Shown piece after piece: positions 1 through 8,146 of a DNA stretch of 27,850 bases. Source of the DNA: Planctomycetota bacterium (GTDB taxonomy: Bacteria > Planctomycetota > UBA8108 > UBA1146); contig NZJA01000071.1 of NCBI GenBank assembly GCA_002691835.1, positions 1-27,850 of the forward strand. The letters are read 5' to 3'. Within the stretch, counting starts at the first letter, position 1. Each line of letters opens with the position of its first letter. Made by a program: the position numbers and the translations under genes. Under the pieces are notes generated by a model. It was not told where the DNA came from and did no database searches. It worked only from the letters and a program-made list of their open reading frames with translations.

Positions 1-1
1 A

Positions 2-664
2 GGCAAAGTAACGCACTCAATTGGCCTCCCCATGAACGGATCTATTCCTGCTGGGATGGTCCTAAGGGCTCGAACTGTGATGAAGCTGGTGGGCCTCGAA
101 ACTGAACTTCATCGTGGGGCGTCAGTTCTTTCGCATGGTATGGGCAAACGATTGGGTGTTGCCCAGTCGATTCTGGCTCATCCTGAAATCGTACTGCTCG
201 ACGAGCCGACCGCTGGACTCGATCCAGCGAATGCCCGTCAGATTCGAACCCTGATGAGAGAGTTGGGTAAAAACTCTCTGGTGATCGTTTCATCTCACAA
301 TCTGCTTGAGCTCCAGGATTTGATCGATGAAGTGGGAGTGATCGTCAATGGCGAGCTGGTAGCCAGTGGAACCGTTGAGGAAGTCACCCGGAGAGAGCGT
401 CGATTCGAAATCATTTTCGACTCCGAGGTCACTCCAGAAATTGTTGTTGAACTAAAAAAACTGTCTCAAGTGAATCAGGTCGATTACGACAGCTTTCAAA
501 TGACGGTGGGCCTTGATGCGGATCATGAGGATGGTCTCAACGGCGCACTCTCTCAGCTATTTCTGTTCTTGGTCGAGCAAGGGATGCCACCCCATGAAAT
601 TCGTGAGGGTGCGAGTTTGGAGCAGGCTTATTTGAGATTGACGGGGGAGGATTCCGCCACCTAG
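2..664 (+). CDS. ABC transporter ATP-binding protein, 5' end missing
   Basis: The C-terminal part of an ABC ATPase. The reading frame is open from base 2, so the gene begins before the window and the ATG at 32 is internal. Visible motifs are an ABC signature variant (LSHGMGKR, near base 150), a Walker B with catalytic Glu (IVLLDEP) followed by the D-loop (AGLDP), and the H-loop histidine (VIVSSHN). The Walker A must lie upstream. The end, with EIREGASLEQAYLRLTG, matches the C-terminal extension of the CcmA/GldA/NosF-type exporters, where this ATPase energises a separate membrane permease. That permease gene is not in the window. The gene converges on the polyferredoxin gene with only 5 bp between stop codons. 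The subfamily is an inference; the ABC ATPase identity is firm. Confidence 0.9.
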   Translation, partial: GKVTHSIGLPMNGSIPAGMVLRARTVMKLVGLETELHRGASVLSHGMGKRLGVAQSILAHPEIVLLDEPTAGLDPANARQIRTLMRELGKNSLVIVSSHNLLELQDLIDEVGVIVNGELVASGTVEEVTRRERRFEIIFDSEVTPEIVVELKKLSQVNQVDYDSFQMTVGLDADHEDGLNGALSQLFLFLVEQGMPPHEIREGASLEQAYLRLTGEDSAT

Positions 665-669
665 GTCTG

Positions 670-2568
670 TCAGTTCTGACGAACCCCTGGCACTGAATTG
701 ACCGCAGGAGAATCTCCCCCTGTGGCACGGAACTCAGAGATCCTCCTACGCATTTCGAAAACTTCTTCGCTGTCAGGTGCTGAATCGAGCAGTCGATCGA
801 TATCGCCCAACAATCCTTGATTGAATCCAATCCAGGGGATCAGCGCTTCCAGATGCCTAGCTGCGGCAAAGTAGTTCCCAGACTGAACAGAGGCCGTGGC
901 CTGCTTCTGACCAAGTAACCCTCTCAGTGTGACGAGGGGAGGCTGCAGCCCCCAGCGGTCACGGGAGGTTTCAAGCCACTCGGAAAGGGAACGTGGCCCT
1001 TCCTGCTTCTCGATCAACTGTCCTAATCGAAGCAGAAGGTCGTGGCTTGGTACTGAAGATTCATCGAGGGTGCTACTCCACCACAATCTGGCTGCAGGCA
1101 AGTCTCCCGAGACGGCACTCATGTAACCGAGTCTTTCTTCGAGACGGGTCCCTTCGGGTTCGAAGAGAGCCCAGCCACCACGGTTGATCGACAGTTGGGA
1201 CTGAAGAAAGCCCACGGCATTTTGAGCAGCAACTACAGTTTCCTGGGGAACCGGAGGTTTACCAGGCAAGAGGACTTGATCGAGATTGACAGCGGCTTTT
1301 TCCATCCAGTGGGATGATTGTTGCAGGTCCCAGCGCGACTTCCCCGCAGAGATCGTGAGGATGACGCAAGCGAGAGTGATGACCAACAACCCCAGTCCTC
1401 CCCGAGTCAAAACTCCTCCGCGTCGTAATGGACGCTGTTGCAGTGAGACATCCGAGTCGAGAAGAAGTTGCGCCGATTTCCAGCAAAGGAATGTGACAGA
1501 CAGGGCGATCCCGGTTGCCATGAGGAGTGGAATTTGTTCGTAGACTCCACGCCAACTGAACCAGCCAAGAATGAAGGCTCCTGCGATGAGGATTTCACCA
1601 GTCCAGGACAAATGTGATTTGCGAGCAACCTTTTGAGCCTCAGGGCTTTTTTTGGCGAGAAGGCCAGGCTTGCCCAATCCAAAGGAGAGCACGCCGTTGG
1701 GACAGACATCCACACAGTCCAGGCACTTCATGCAGCCCGCATCGACGACTTGGCTATGCACCTTGATTTCTCTGGAGATCTGAACGTTTGAAGTACAGTT
1801 GGCGGTGCACAAGCCACAGGATTCACATTTGGACATGTCGGCGACGATTCGCATCGGTGAGACGCGATCGGCGACATTGAAAAAAGCACCATAGGGGCAG
1901 CCATAGGTGCAGAAACCCTTGGCCCCAAGAAGATAGACGACCACAAATCCACAGACGAAAAAGAACGGGATTGAAACGATCACTGAGGGGAAGGTTGCCC
2001 AGAAGTTGTCGACAAACAAATGGTTGGAAAATCCGGGCCACGCTTTGACTGGAGAGAACCAGTTTGTCAGCCCTGGAATCATGGATTCAAGAAAAGGGAA
2101 AGTTTCTCTTTTAATTGAGGGCCAAAGAAACATGTAGAAGGCGAGGACGAAGGGGATCAGTGATAACAGCCGACTGCGAAAGGGTCGTGGGGTGATCCCC
2201 ACTTTTTTCATTAGCCAGCCACAGAGATCTTGCAGAGCCACCATGTGACATGCCCAGCCACAAAACCAGCGACCGAGGATGGCGGTGGAGAGAATCGCCA
2301 CCACAAAAAAGATGAAGCCCGCGTTGACCTGCCCATTTTCGAGTGTGTACATGCTTTCAGAGGGCTCGATGGGGGACAGGGTTCTACCTGTCAGCCACCA
2401 ATGGATGAGATGTCCAGCGATGAGGACGTGAACGAATCCGAGGGCCCATGCTCTTCGACGGCCTGAACGGCCGGGAGCTCTCGTCCCTGAACGGCGAAAA
2501 CCTTCACAACCTGGTTTTGGACGAACTGATTTGTTCACCACTTTTCTCCCTCTGCTGAAATCCATCAT
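670..2568 (-). CDS. Membrane 4Fe-4S polyferredoxin, NapH/NosR/CcoG type, with C-terminal helical domain
   Basis: An integral membrane iron-sulfur protein of about 632 residues, probably moving electrons across or along the inner membrane. Counted from the upstream TTG at 2583, it has a first membrane helix near residues 47-66, a CGWACH motif at 108-113, a CTYGCPYG motif at 225-232, and two ferredoxin clusters, CESCGLCTANC (253-263) and CMKCLDCVDVC (284-294). Helices flank these, with a last one near 395-413. The remaining 220 residues are soluble, rich in Ala/Leu and TPR-like, which is not usual in NapH or CcoG. The start is uncertain: ATG at 2568 or 2565 has no clear ribosome site, whereas a GTG at 2538 sits just after AGAGGGAG. 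The substrate and partner are unknown. Nitrous-oxide or nitrate functions cannot be assigned because no nos or nap gene is present. Confidence 0.85.
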   Translation of the reverse strand: MMDFSRGRKVVNKSVRPKPGCEGFRRSGTRAPGRSGRRRAWALGFVHVLIAGHLIHWWLTGRTLSPIEPSESMYTLENGQVNAGFIFFVVAILSTAILGRWFCGWACHMVALQDLCGWLMKKVGITPRPFRSRLLSLIPFVLAFYMFLWPSIKRETFPFLESMIPGLTNWFSPVKAWPGFSNHLFVDNFWATFPSVIVSIPFFFVCGFVVVYLLGAKGFCTYGCPYGAFFNVADRVSPMRIVADMSKCESCGLCTANCTSNVQISREIKVHSQVVDAGCMKCLDCVDVCPNGVLSFGLGKPGLLAKKSPEAQKVARKSHLSWTGEILIAGAFILGWFSWRGVYEQIPLLMATGIALSVTFLCWKSAQLLLDSDVSLQQRPLRRGGVLTRGGLGLLVITLACVILTISAGKSRWDLQQSSHWMEKAAVNLDQVLLPGKPPVPQETVVAAQNAVGFLQSQLSINRGGWALFEPEGTRLEERLGYMSAVSGDLPAARLWWSSTLDESSVPSHDLLLRLGQLIEKQEGPRSLSEWLETSRDRWGLQPPLVTLRGLLGQKQATASVQSGNYFAAARHLEALIPWIGFNQGLLGDIDRLLDSAPDSEEVFEMRRRISEFRATGGDSPAVNSVPGVRQN

Positions 2569-2648
2569 ACCGAATCGGGCCAATTTCGAGAATGGTGATC
2601 ACCCAGTTTCAGCGGGAAGTTGAACTCTTTCATAGTCGGGCATCAAAA

Positions 2649-2681
2649 AAAGAGGGTGGATCCACAGGATCCACCCTCTTT
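2649..2681 (-). terminator. Intrinsic terminator of the thioredoxin-like gene
   Basis: A perfect inverted repeat: a 15-bp stem (2649-2663 pairing with 2667-2681) around a 3-nt loop. Read on the minus strand, the stem core GAGGGTGGATCC is followed by a run of seven T. It lies about 25 bp after the stop codon of the exported thioredoxin-like gene. This is a canonical Rho-independent terminator for minus-strand transcription, and it separates that gene from the polyferredoxin gene further on. Confidence 0.93.
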
Positions 2682-2705
2682 CAACAGGAATGTCATTCTC
2701 CTGAT

Positions 2706-3674
2706 TTAGTGGTCAGGAACCCCGTCACCATCATGATCGTGGTTTCCTTCAGAGTGATCGAGATTGATGATGGCCTGTTCGATCATCTTTTTACCCTGCT
2801 CATTGTCGGCGACCAGAGGGTCAGCCAGCATTCGCTGGAGGAACTTGCGGGCTTCCGGCTTTCGATCCTGCTCCATCAACCATTGCTGGCAGAACCAAAG
2901 TGCATTAAGAGCATCCGGTCCACCGACGCTGGGGTTTTCGCTCAAGAAAGCGACCAGTGTTGGGAAGTCAGGCTCTTGGGTGTTCATCAGCTCCTGAAGA
3001 CGCATGTTGGCTTTATGGGCAGCCACCAGCTTTTTCAGGTCGTCGTTGTCAGATTTCTCTGCCATTTCCAGGTACATGGAGTATCCGGGGTAACCCAGAA
3101 GCTCATTCTTGGTCATGACACCAAAGACGTCGGTGAGCATTTTTTCAGCGGCATCTTTTTCGGCGGCGAGCATTTTCTTGAGCTTGTCACCGTCGGTCCG
3201 AAGATCAGAAATATTTTTCAGGTAGGCGTCGGGTCCTCCGGGGAGATATCCAGTTCTTCCGTAGGGGCGCATCATGGCATCGGCAAGAATGATGGTCGGG
3301 TAACCGTTGACTCCCATCTCATCGCGATGCTTATCATTCAGTTCTGGAGCCACGACCTTGGCTTTGAGTTCTTCAGCTTGGGGGAAGTCGAGGTACAGAT
3401 AGATAAACTGTTTGCCGGCAGTTTCGTCAAATGCTGGCTTTGAGAAGACTTCGCCGTCGAGCTTCTTGCACCAACCACACCAGTCACTGCCGGTGAAGTT
3501 GATCAGGATGTCTTTCCCTTCCTTTTTTGCTTTTTCCATGGCGACGGAGATGTCCGTCTCCCATGGCAGGCCTTTGTCCTCTTCGGAGGTTTTCTCCTGG
3601 GCAGCAAGACCGCAAGGGGTCAGAACGAGCATTAAGGCGAACAGAAACAGGATCCCGGTCAGTGAAGACTTCAT
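2706..3674 (-). CDS. Exported thioredoxin-fold protein (Thioredoxin_7-like)
   Basis: 322 residues. An N-terminal signal peptide (about residues 1-25, ending LAA before Gln) predicts export. A thioredoxin fold follows, with the active-site motif WCGWC (Cys66 and Cys69) in the context INFTGSDWCGWCKKL, and a cis-Pro type stretch NGYPTIIL further on. This pattern is typical of periplasmic Thioredoxin_7 or DUF255-like proteins that reduce or form disulfides. The C-terminal half is helical and probably a protein-interaction region. The last residues, HDHDGDGVPDH, resemble a single calcium-binding Asp loop. The start is supported by GAAGGAG seven bases upstream of the ATG. The gene ends at a strong terminator. 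The specific substrate cannot be read from the sequence. Confidence 0.85.
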   Translation of the reverse strand: MKSSLTGILFLFALMLVLTPCGLAAQEKTSEEDKGLPWETDISVAMEKAKKEGKDILINFTGSDWCGWCKKLDGEVFSKPAFDETAGKQFIYLYLDFPQAEELKAKVVAPELNDKHRDEMGVNGYPTIILADAMMRPYGRTGYLPGGPDAYLKNISDLRTDGDKLKKMLAAEKDAAEKMLTDVFGVMTKNELLGYPGYSMYLEMAEKSDNDDLKKLVAAHKANMRLQELMNTQEPDFPTLVAFLSENPSVGGPDALNALWFCQQWLMEQDRKPEARKFLQRMLADPLVADNEQGKKMIEQAIINLDHSEGNHDHDGDGVPDH

Positions 3675-3709
3675 GGGTTCTCCTTCAGGGTTTGGTATTT
3701 CAGAATTAA

Positions 3710-3730
3710 AGATCTCTCATGAGGAGATCT
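3710..3730. repeat. Short inverted repeat in the ketosynthase/thioredoxin intergenic region
   Basis: AGATCTC at 3710-3716 pairs with GAGATCT at 3724-3730 around a 7-nt loop. It lies 36 bp upstream of the thioredoxin-like start codon and about 150 bp downstream of the ketosynthase stop codon. On the minus strand the stem is followed by TTAATT, a poor T-tract. It could be a weak terminator for the ketosynthase gene, an operator or leader hairpin for the thioredoxin-like gene, or chance. Nothing else is seen in the 205-bp gap. Confidence 0.3.
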
Positions 3731-3879
3731 CAACATCGTCCGATTGGCCCAGAGGCAAACACGGATGATGAACGAAGCTGAGAGAATATCCGATGCTCAG
3801 ACCCTCCGGAAGAGCGTTTAGCCACCTGTGGTGAGGTGATTGAGCAATTTGCTGAAAATTACCGGAGGATCGAGCTCAA

Positions 3880-5490
3880 TTATCCATCTAGCGGGCGACA
3901 GATCACACAGGCGTTGATTCCACCGACGCCCATGGAGAGTTTTCCTGCGAGGCCTTCTGGCAAGGGGACGGCGTCAGGGCCGGTGAAGTTCCGGTGAACC
4001 TCGGAGATCTGCGGATTTATCTCCGATTCGTTCAAGGAAGTCGGTGCCAGTTGTCCTGATTCTCCGGCGAGCATTTGAGCGGTCAGTTCCCAGCCGCCGC
4101 AGACACCCATTCCATGACCAAATGTTCCCTTACGGGCAGTCATGAGGATTTCTTCGGGGAAGAGCTTGCGAGCATTTTCGACTTCCAGATAGTCACCGGG
4201 TGTTGCAGTACAGTGAAGATCCCATGTTGAGACCGATTCAGGTTTCGCGTCAGCGGCATCGAGGGCTGAATGGATCGAGGCCGTCGGACCTTCTTCGCTG
4301 GGCGTGATGATGTGATCCGCATCGGAAGTCAGGCCGACTCCGATGGGTTCCATGCCGATAGGTTTGAATCCACGAGCCTGCATTTTTTCCATATCGCCGA
4401 TGATCCAGACACAGGACCCACCACTGATGTGGGTTCCTCGCAAACCCGTCAATGGTTTTGAGACTTCCCCGTCATTCGACAGGACGCGAGCGGCATTAAA
4501 AGCTCCAACGACCATCGGGTGAGGTGGGGGATCTGCTGCACCGACGACGACGGCTTCAGCTTCGCCTCTTTGAATGGCATCCATCCCGAGCTTGAGTGCG
4601 ACGCCAAAGGTGGAGCATGCTGCAACTGGGGAGAAGCTCGGTCCCGTGATTTTTCCCATCATGGTGATCTGGGTGGCGACGGAGCTGTGAATGTTCCAAA
4701 GGAGGTTAGGTGAGACCGCATTCCACGGTTCGATAGGGACTCCCCAATCCTTCCGCAGCTGGGCAGATTTTTTCATCTTTCCACGGATCACCGATGATTT
4801 GTTGCTTTCGACTTCGCCGAGGATGCTTTCGCCTTCGATTTCACGGCTACATTCAAGATACTCTTTCAGACGAGAAGAGCTCTCGGCCCAGTAACGGTTC
4901 CATGTCCTGCGGGCAGCATCCCGGGTCTGCGGAGACACCTTTTCAGGATCTTCGGGCATCCCTTCAAGGGTCTCAGGGTTTGTATCGCCGGCATCATAGG
5001 CTGCTCGTGCAGGGCAGTTTTCAGCACTCGCCCAAAACTCATCCCACTGACTTTGTGCTCGATCAGCCGCGATGGCTACTTCGGAAATGGTGGGCAGATC
5101 TCCGAGACCGGTTCCCACATAGACATGTGCTGCATTCCCCAACTCCTGAAGGGTCTTTTCGATTCCAGGATTTTGTTCAAGAGATTGAATAAAACTGCCT
5201 ACCGCCATTAAGGTCGGACTGCCCATTTTACTCTGCAGCTGGCCAAAGCGGTTTGGTGGAAAACGATCGTCGATCCAGGAGTGATATTTTTCAAAATCGA
5301 AATCGGGTTCCCCTACGAGGAAATTACTGGGTCCGAAATCATCAAACTTCTGCAGCCAAGATCCTCCGGAATAGAGTTTTTGACGAAAAGTTTCTACGCT
5401 GTCGCAGCCAGGAGCGACAACACCCCAGCCAAAGATACCGATTCTTGACTGGGTTGGTTGGCTGGCGATTGGATTCTGCGACTCTGTCAT
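3880..5490 (-). CDS. Beta-ketoacyl synthase (KAS I/II-type fold) with large internal insertion
   Basis: 536 residues from the chosen start. The condensing-enzyme active site is complete. The nucleophile Cys292 lies in AACSTFG. His426 lies in LHCTATPGD, which matches the HGTxTxxGD element. Lys454 and His459 lie in KGTFGHGMG, and GGINA closes the fold. The family makes C-C bonds by decarboxylative Claisen condensation of acyl thioesters. FabF-type proteins are about 410 residues; the excess lies mainly at residues 135-255, a charged helical insertion between the GTGLGD element and the active-site Cys. No acyl carrier protein, reductase or acyltransferase gene adjoins it, so the pathway is unknown. 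Two ATGs are close together; the second (5490) has GAGGAG at proper spacing, while the first (5496) touches that site. Confidence 0.85.
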   Translation of the reverse strand: MTESQNPIASQPTQSRIGIFGWGVVAPGCDSVETFRQKLYSGGSWLQKFDDFGPSNFLVGEPDFDFEKYHSWIDDRFPPNRFGQLQSKMGSPTLMAVGSFIQSLEQNPGIEKTLQELGNAAHVYVGTGLGDLPTISEVAIAADRAQSQWDEFWASAENCPARAAYDAGDTNPETLEGMPEDPEKVSPQTRDAARRTWNRYWAESSSRLKEYLECSREIEGESILGEVESNKSSVIRGKMKKSAQLRKDWGVPIEPWNAVSPNLLWNIHSSVATQITMMGKITGPSFSPVAACSTFGVALKLGMDAIQRGEAEAVVVGAADPPPHPMVVGAFNAARVLSNDGEVSKPLTGLRGTHISGGSCVWIIGDMEKMQARGFKPIGMEPIGVGLTSDADHIITPSEEGPTASIHSALDAADAKPESVSTWDLHCTATPGDYLEVENARKLFPEEILMTARKGTFGHGMGVCGGWELTAQMLAGESGQLAPTSLNESEINPQISEVHRNFTGPDAVPLPEGLAGKLSMGVGGINACVICRPLDG

Positions 5491-5496
5491 GAACAT

Positions 5497-5727
5497 CTCC
5501 TCGGCAGGAACCCGGGGGACTCGGGCATGCGGGCTCCCAACGGTCGCATCTTCCCGTTTTCCGTGAGTCTAATCCAGTGATATCTAGTTTGTCGTCCCCT
5601 TTCAGGGTGACCGAATTTGAAATTTGCGGCTGAAAGAAAAGAGCGTAAGGCTGGAGTTCGCAGAAGGAGATCCTGTCAGCTCATGAAATTCGAAGCCCGC
5701 TTCCCCGCGATCCTTGGTTCAGCATGA
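5497..5727. other. Intergenic region upstream of the ketosynthase gene
   Basis: No convincing reading frame on either strand. It should contain the minus-strand promoter of the ketosynthase gene, but I see no clear -35/-10 pair. The ribosome site GAGGAG of that gene is at about 5497-5502. Confidence 0.4.
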
Positions 5728-6103
5728 TCAGGATCCTAAAGAGATCCCCGTAGGCTCCGGAGTGGCTGTAGGCTCCGGGGTGGCTGCTGGCTCCGGGGTG
5801 CTGCTGGAAGGTGGCGCTTTCTTCCATGAGGTTTGGATGGGCTCACAGAATGGCTGGGTCGATTCACGACAAGCGCTGCAAGGGTCTCTTCGAAACGCTT
5901 TGGAAAGTGTGACTCAGGGAAAGGGCCAGACGGGATGCTTTCGCCAGGGATGCAGGGGTGGAATCACTGGAAGACTTATATAAGAGTTCGAGGAGTTTTT
6001 GTAACTGCCGGCTGTTGACCTGCTGGGGATCTGTCAAAACCTGCGAGCCTGGAGCTGCCCCGTCGTCTGAATCTTCACAGTCTGGATGTTTGCAGCCGGA
6101 CGT
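5728..6103 (-). pseudogene. Degraded or frameshifted minus-strand ORF with TPEP repeats
   Basis: The pdxT reading frame stays open for 79 codons past its single TAA stop, down to 5864. It contains a coding-like stretch (SGCKHPDCEDSDDGAAPGS, then a Leu/Gln-rich helix QLQKLLELLYKSSSDS). A second minus-strand frame is open from 5913 to 5731 and encodes an end rich in Pro, with three TPEP units, before a stop at 5728. The two frames overlap at 5867-5913, so one frameshift there would join them into about 125 codons. Neither frame has an ATG; a TTG at 6037 is the only in-frame alternative noticed. It may be a decayed small gene, a sequencing error in a real gene, or chance in GC-rich DNA. No function can be given. 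Confidence 0.35.
5750..5803. repeat. Three tandem 18-bp repeats
   Basis: Three adjacent 18-bp units (5750-5767, 5768-5785, 5786-5803) with the core GGCTCCGGGGTG. The first two differ at one base and the third at a few. Because the period is a multiple of three, the repeat reads as a peptide repeat in every frame: Thr-Pro-Glu-Pro on the minus strand, matching the degraded ORF, and Gly-Ser-Gly-Val on the plus strand. Confidence 0.8.
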
Positions 6104-6676
6104 TTACAGTCCCAGAAACCAGCGGTGGAGTCTGGGGTCGTTGGTCAGTTCGGGGTGGAAACAACAAGCGATGCAGCGATCCTGCTGAACTGCGACAGCT
6201 TCCCCTTCTCGGTGAGCGAGAATGTTGACGCCATCTCCAAGGTTCGAAAATTTGGGAGCTCGAATAAAGACTCCCTCACCAGTGCCAGGTCCGAGGCCTG
6301 ATTCCCATTCGATTTCGCCGACAAAGGAGTGAACCTGGCGACCATAGGCATTGCGATCGACTTCCACGTCGAGCAGCTCAAAGCGAGGCGGTGCCTGTTG
6401 TGGATTCTTTCCCATCAGAATCGCTCCGGCACAGGTTCCCATCAGCGCGAGTGAGCCTTCCCTGACACGGTCAGGGATCTTCTCATCGAGTCCGTGAAGC
6501 TTCAGGAGATGATGGAGGGTCGTGCTCTCGCCACCTGGAATGATCAGATGGCTGATATCTTCCAGCTGATCCGGCTTACGGACCTCAACAGGTTCGGCTC
6601 CCGCTGCATGCAGGGATCTGAGGTGGGGTTCCACAGATCCCTGCAAGGCGAGAACCGCAGCGTGAACTGCAGACAA
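6104..6676 (-). CDS. pdxT: Pyridoxal 5'-phosphate synthase glutaminase subunit PdxT
   Basis: 190 residues, the usual PdxT length. It is the class I glutaminase that hydrolyses glutamine and channels ammonia to PdxS for vitamin B6 (PLP) synthesis by the DXP-independent route. The catalytic triad is visible: Cys82 in GTCAGAIL, and His174 and Glu176 in FHPELT. The PGGEST loop (residues 47-52) and the RNAYGRQ motif (108-114) are diagnostic of the family. The N-terminus (AVLALQGSVEPH) also matches. The gene starts three bases after the pdxS stop codon, so the two are surely co-transcribed and probably translationally coupled, giving matched subunit amounts for the 12+12 complex known for this enzyme. 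The reading frame is oddly open beyond the stop. Confidence 0.97.
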   Translation of the reverse strand: MSAVHAAVLALQGSVEPHLRSLHAAGAEPVEVRKPDQLEDISHLIIPGGESTTLHHLLKLHGLDEKIPDRVREGSLALMGTCAGAILMGKNPQQAPPRFELLDVEVDRNAYGRQVHSFVGEIEWESGLGPGTGEGVFIRAPKFSNLGDGVNILAHREGEAVAVQQDRCIACCFHPELTNDPRLHRWFLGL

Positions 6677-6679
6677 GAT

Positions 6680-7597
6680 TTACCAGCCCCGGTCCTGAAG
6701 ACGCTCTGCTTCAGGGAGCTTGCTCGCATCAATCCCCGGCATCGCTTCTCCCAGATCCCGGGAGGCATTGGCAATTTCGCGGGCATCTTCGAAATGAGCA
6801 GTCGCATGAACGATGGCCTTGGCAGTTTTCAGCGGATCCGTTGATTTGAAAATCCCTGAACCGACAAAAACTGCTTCCGCACCGAGGCGCATGGCCAAAG
6901 CCGCATCCGCAGGGGTGGCGATTCCACCTGCTGCAAAGTTCGGAACAGGCAAGCGGCCTTCCGTTGCGACCTGACAAACGAGGGAGTAGGGAGCGCCATG
7001 GTTTTTGGCAAGGGTCATCCACTCTTCCTCTGGTGAGGTGGTCAGTCGACGGATTTCAGAATGGATCGCTCGCAGGTGACGCACCGCTTCAGTGATATCA
7101 CCGGTCCCGGCTTCTCCCTTGGTCCGAAGCATCGCAGCTCCTTCACCGATCCGTCTCAAGGCTTCACCGAGGTTGGTCGCTCCACAAACGAAAGGCACTG
7201 TGAAACGGTTTTTGTCGATATGGTGAGCGTGATCGGCAGGCGTCAGAACTTCTGATTCGTCGATAAAGTCGACCTCCAGAGATTCGAGGATTTCGGCTTC
7301 GACGAAATGACCGATTCGAGCCTTGGCCATCACCGGGATCGAGCAGACCTTTTGAATCTCCTCAACTTTTTCAACCGGAGACATACGGGCAACGCCTCCA
7401 TCTCTGCGGATGTCGGATGGGACCCGCTCCAGAGCCATCACCGCCACAGCACCTGCCTCTTGGGCAATGTGTGCCTCTTCGGCGGTGGTGACATCCATGA
7501 TCACTCCACCTCGAAGCATTTCCGCAAGACCGATTCTGGTTCTGTGGGCTTCGGAAAGATCCGTTCCTCTCAGGGGGGATCGGTATCCAGCACTCAT
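6680..7597 (-). CDS. pdxS: Pyridoxal 5'-phosphate synthase lyase subunit PdxS
   Basis: 305 residues. PdxS builds PLP from ribose 5-phosphate, glyceraldehyde 3-phosphate and ammonia supplied by PdxT. The TIM-barrel landmarks are present: Asp35 in GGVIMDV, the first Schiff-base lysine Lys92 in MAKARIGH, and the second catalytic lysine Lys160 in [11 protein letters not shown]. Also present are the phosphate-binding region [14 protein letters not shown] and the FVGSGIFKS motif. The frame is open to an ATG at 7660, but the internal ATG at 7597 is preceded by AAAGGA at good spacing and gives the family's usual N-terminus, so it is chosen. PdxS and PdxT form a two-gene minus-strand operon. Confidence 0.97.
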   Translation of the reverse strand: MSAGYRSPLRGTDLSEAHRTRIGLAEMLRGGVIMDVTTAEEAHIAQEAGAVAVMALERVPSDIRRDGGVARMSPVEKVEEIQKVCSIPVMAKARIGHFVEAEILESLEVDFIDESEVLTPADHAHHIDKNRFTVPFVCGATNLGEALRRIGEGAAMLRTKGEAGTGDITEAVRHLRAIHSEIRRLTTSPEEEWMTLAKNHGAPYSLVCQVATEGRLPVPNFAAGGIATPADAALAMRLGAEAVFVGSGIFKSTDPLKTAKAIVHATAHFEDAREIANASRDLGEAMPGIDASKLPEAERLQDRGW

Positions 7598-7977
7598 GTT
7601 TGAAGTCCTTTCCGGCTTTAGACCGGGGCATCGGGAAATCGATCTCCCTCGATCAGCCACTCCTATGAAGTTTGCACCCGGAAATCGCCGGATGCGAGCA
7701 GATCGGGGGACTCTACGGGTTTCCCGAGGCGATTCTGGTGGTTATTCTGTATTCCGACCTGCGGGAGATTCGGGGACATGAATCGCGGGGATACCCCTGG
7801 AGCAATCCAGAGGTGGGGGAATTCGAGGACAAGGTTTCTGATTCACAGGGTTTTCATGGAGTTTTCAGGCTCTGTGGGGGTCCTGCTTGATATTGGAAGA
7901 TTTCCGGTGGGGTATTCAAAGCGTCTGAGGGGGAGATCCCCCTACCGACCTGCCCTGTTTGACGATTGGAATAGTTG

Positions 7978-7999
7978 AACCGGTCCAATAACCGGTCCA
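7978..7999. promoter_or_regulatory. Direct repeat AACCGGTCCA x2, possible operator
   Basis: AACCGGTCCA occurs at 7978-7987 and again at 7990-7999, a 12-bp period. Each copy contains the palindrome ACCGGT. It lies about 210 bp upstream of the first amidohydrolase gene, in a divergent intergenic region. Tandem sites at near helical-turn spacing fit binding of a regulator, but no regulator gene is nearby and no known motif was recognised. Confidence 0.3.
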
Positions 8000-8130
8000 C
8001 ATCCGAAGTGTGTCGAGACACGGCATGCAGAGCCTGCTTTCGCCTGATGAGTTGCGGGGATTCCCGCCCGAGGCGTTCAGGGTTTGCGGGTGCAATAAAC
8101 AGAGAACGATGGTTGAAGGGACTCCTGAAT

Positions 8131-8146
8131 TTTTCCATTTGGAAAA
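8131..8146. promoter_or_regulatory. Perfect inverted repeat TTTTCC-N4-GGAAAA
   Basis: TTTTCC (8131-8136) and GGAAAA (8141-8146) are separated by four bases, 65 bp before the ATG of the first amidohydrolase gene. The symmetric, AT-rich form is what an operator could look like. A leader hairpin is less likely because the stem is weak. Assignment is by position only. Confidence 0.3.

Noticed and set aside
642..720. Bidirectional terminator between the ABC and polyferredoxin genes (GGGGGAG... pairing with ...CTCCCCC and an inner GTCAG/CTGAC)
   Set aside because: The stem has a bulge, a loop near 60 nt and no T-tract on either side, so pairing may be chance.
2..2568. A nos (nitrous oxide) locus, from an ABC ATPase next to a NosR/NapH-like protein
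   Set aside because: The two genes converge rather than form an operon and no nosZ, nosD, nosL or permease gene is present.
2592..3443. 283-codon plus-strand open frame antisense to the thioredoxin-like gene
   Set aside because: It is a mirror of a well-supported gene with a signal peptide and CGWC motif; the antisense product has no family features.
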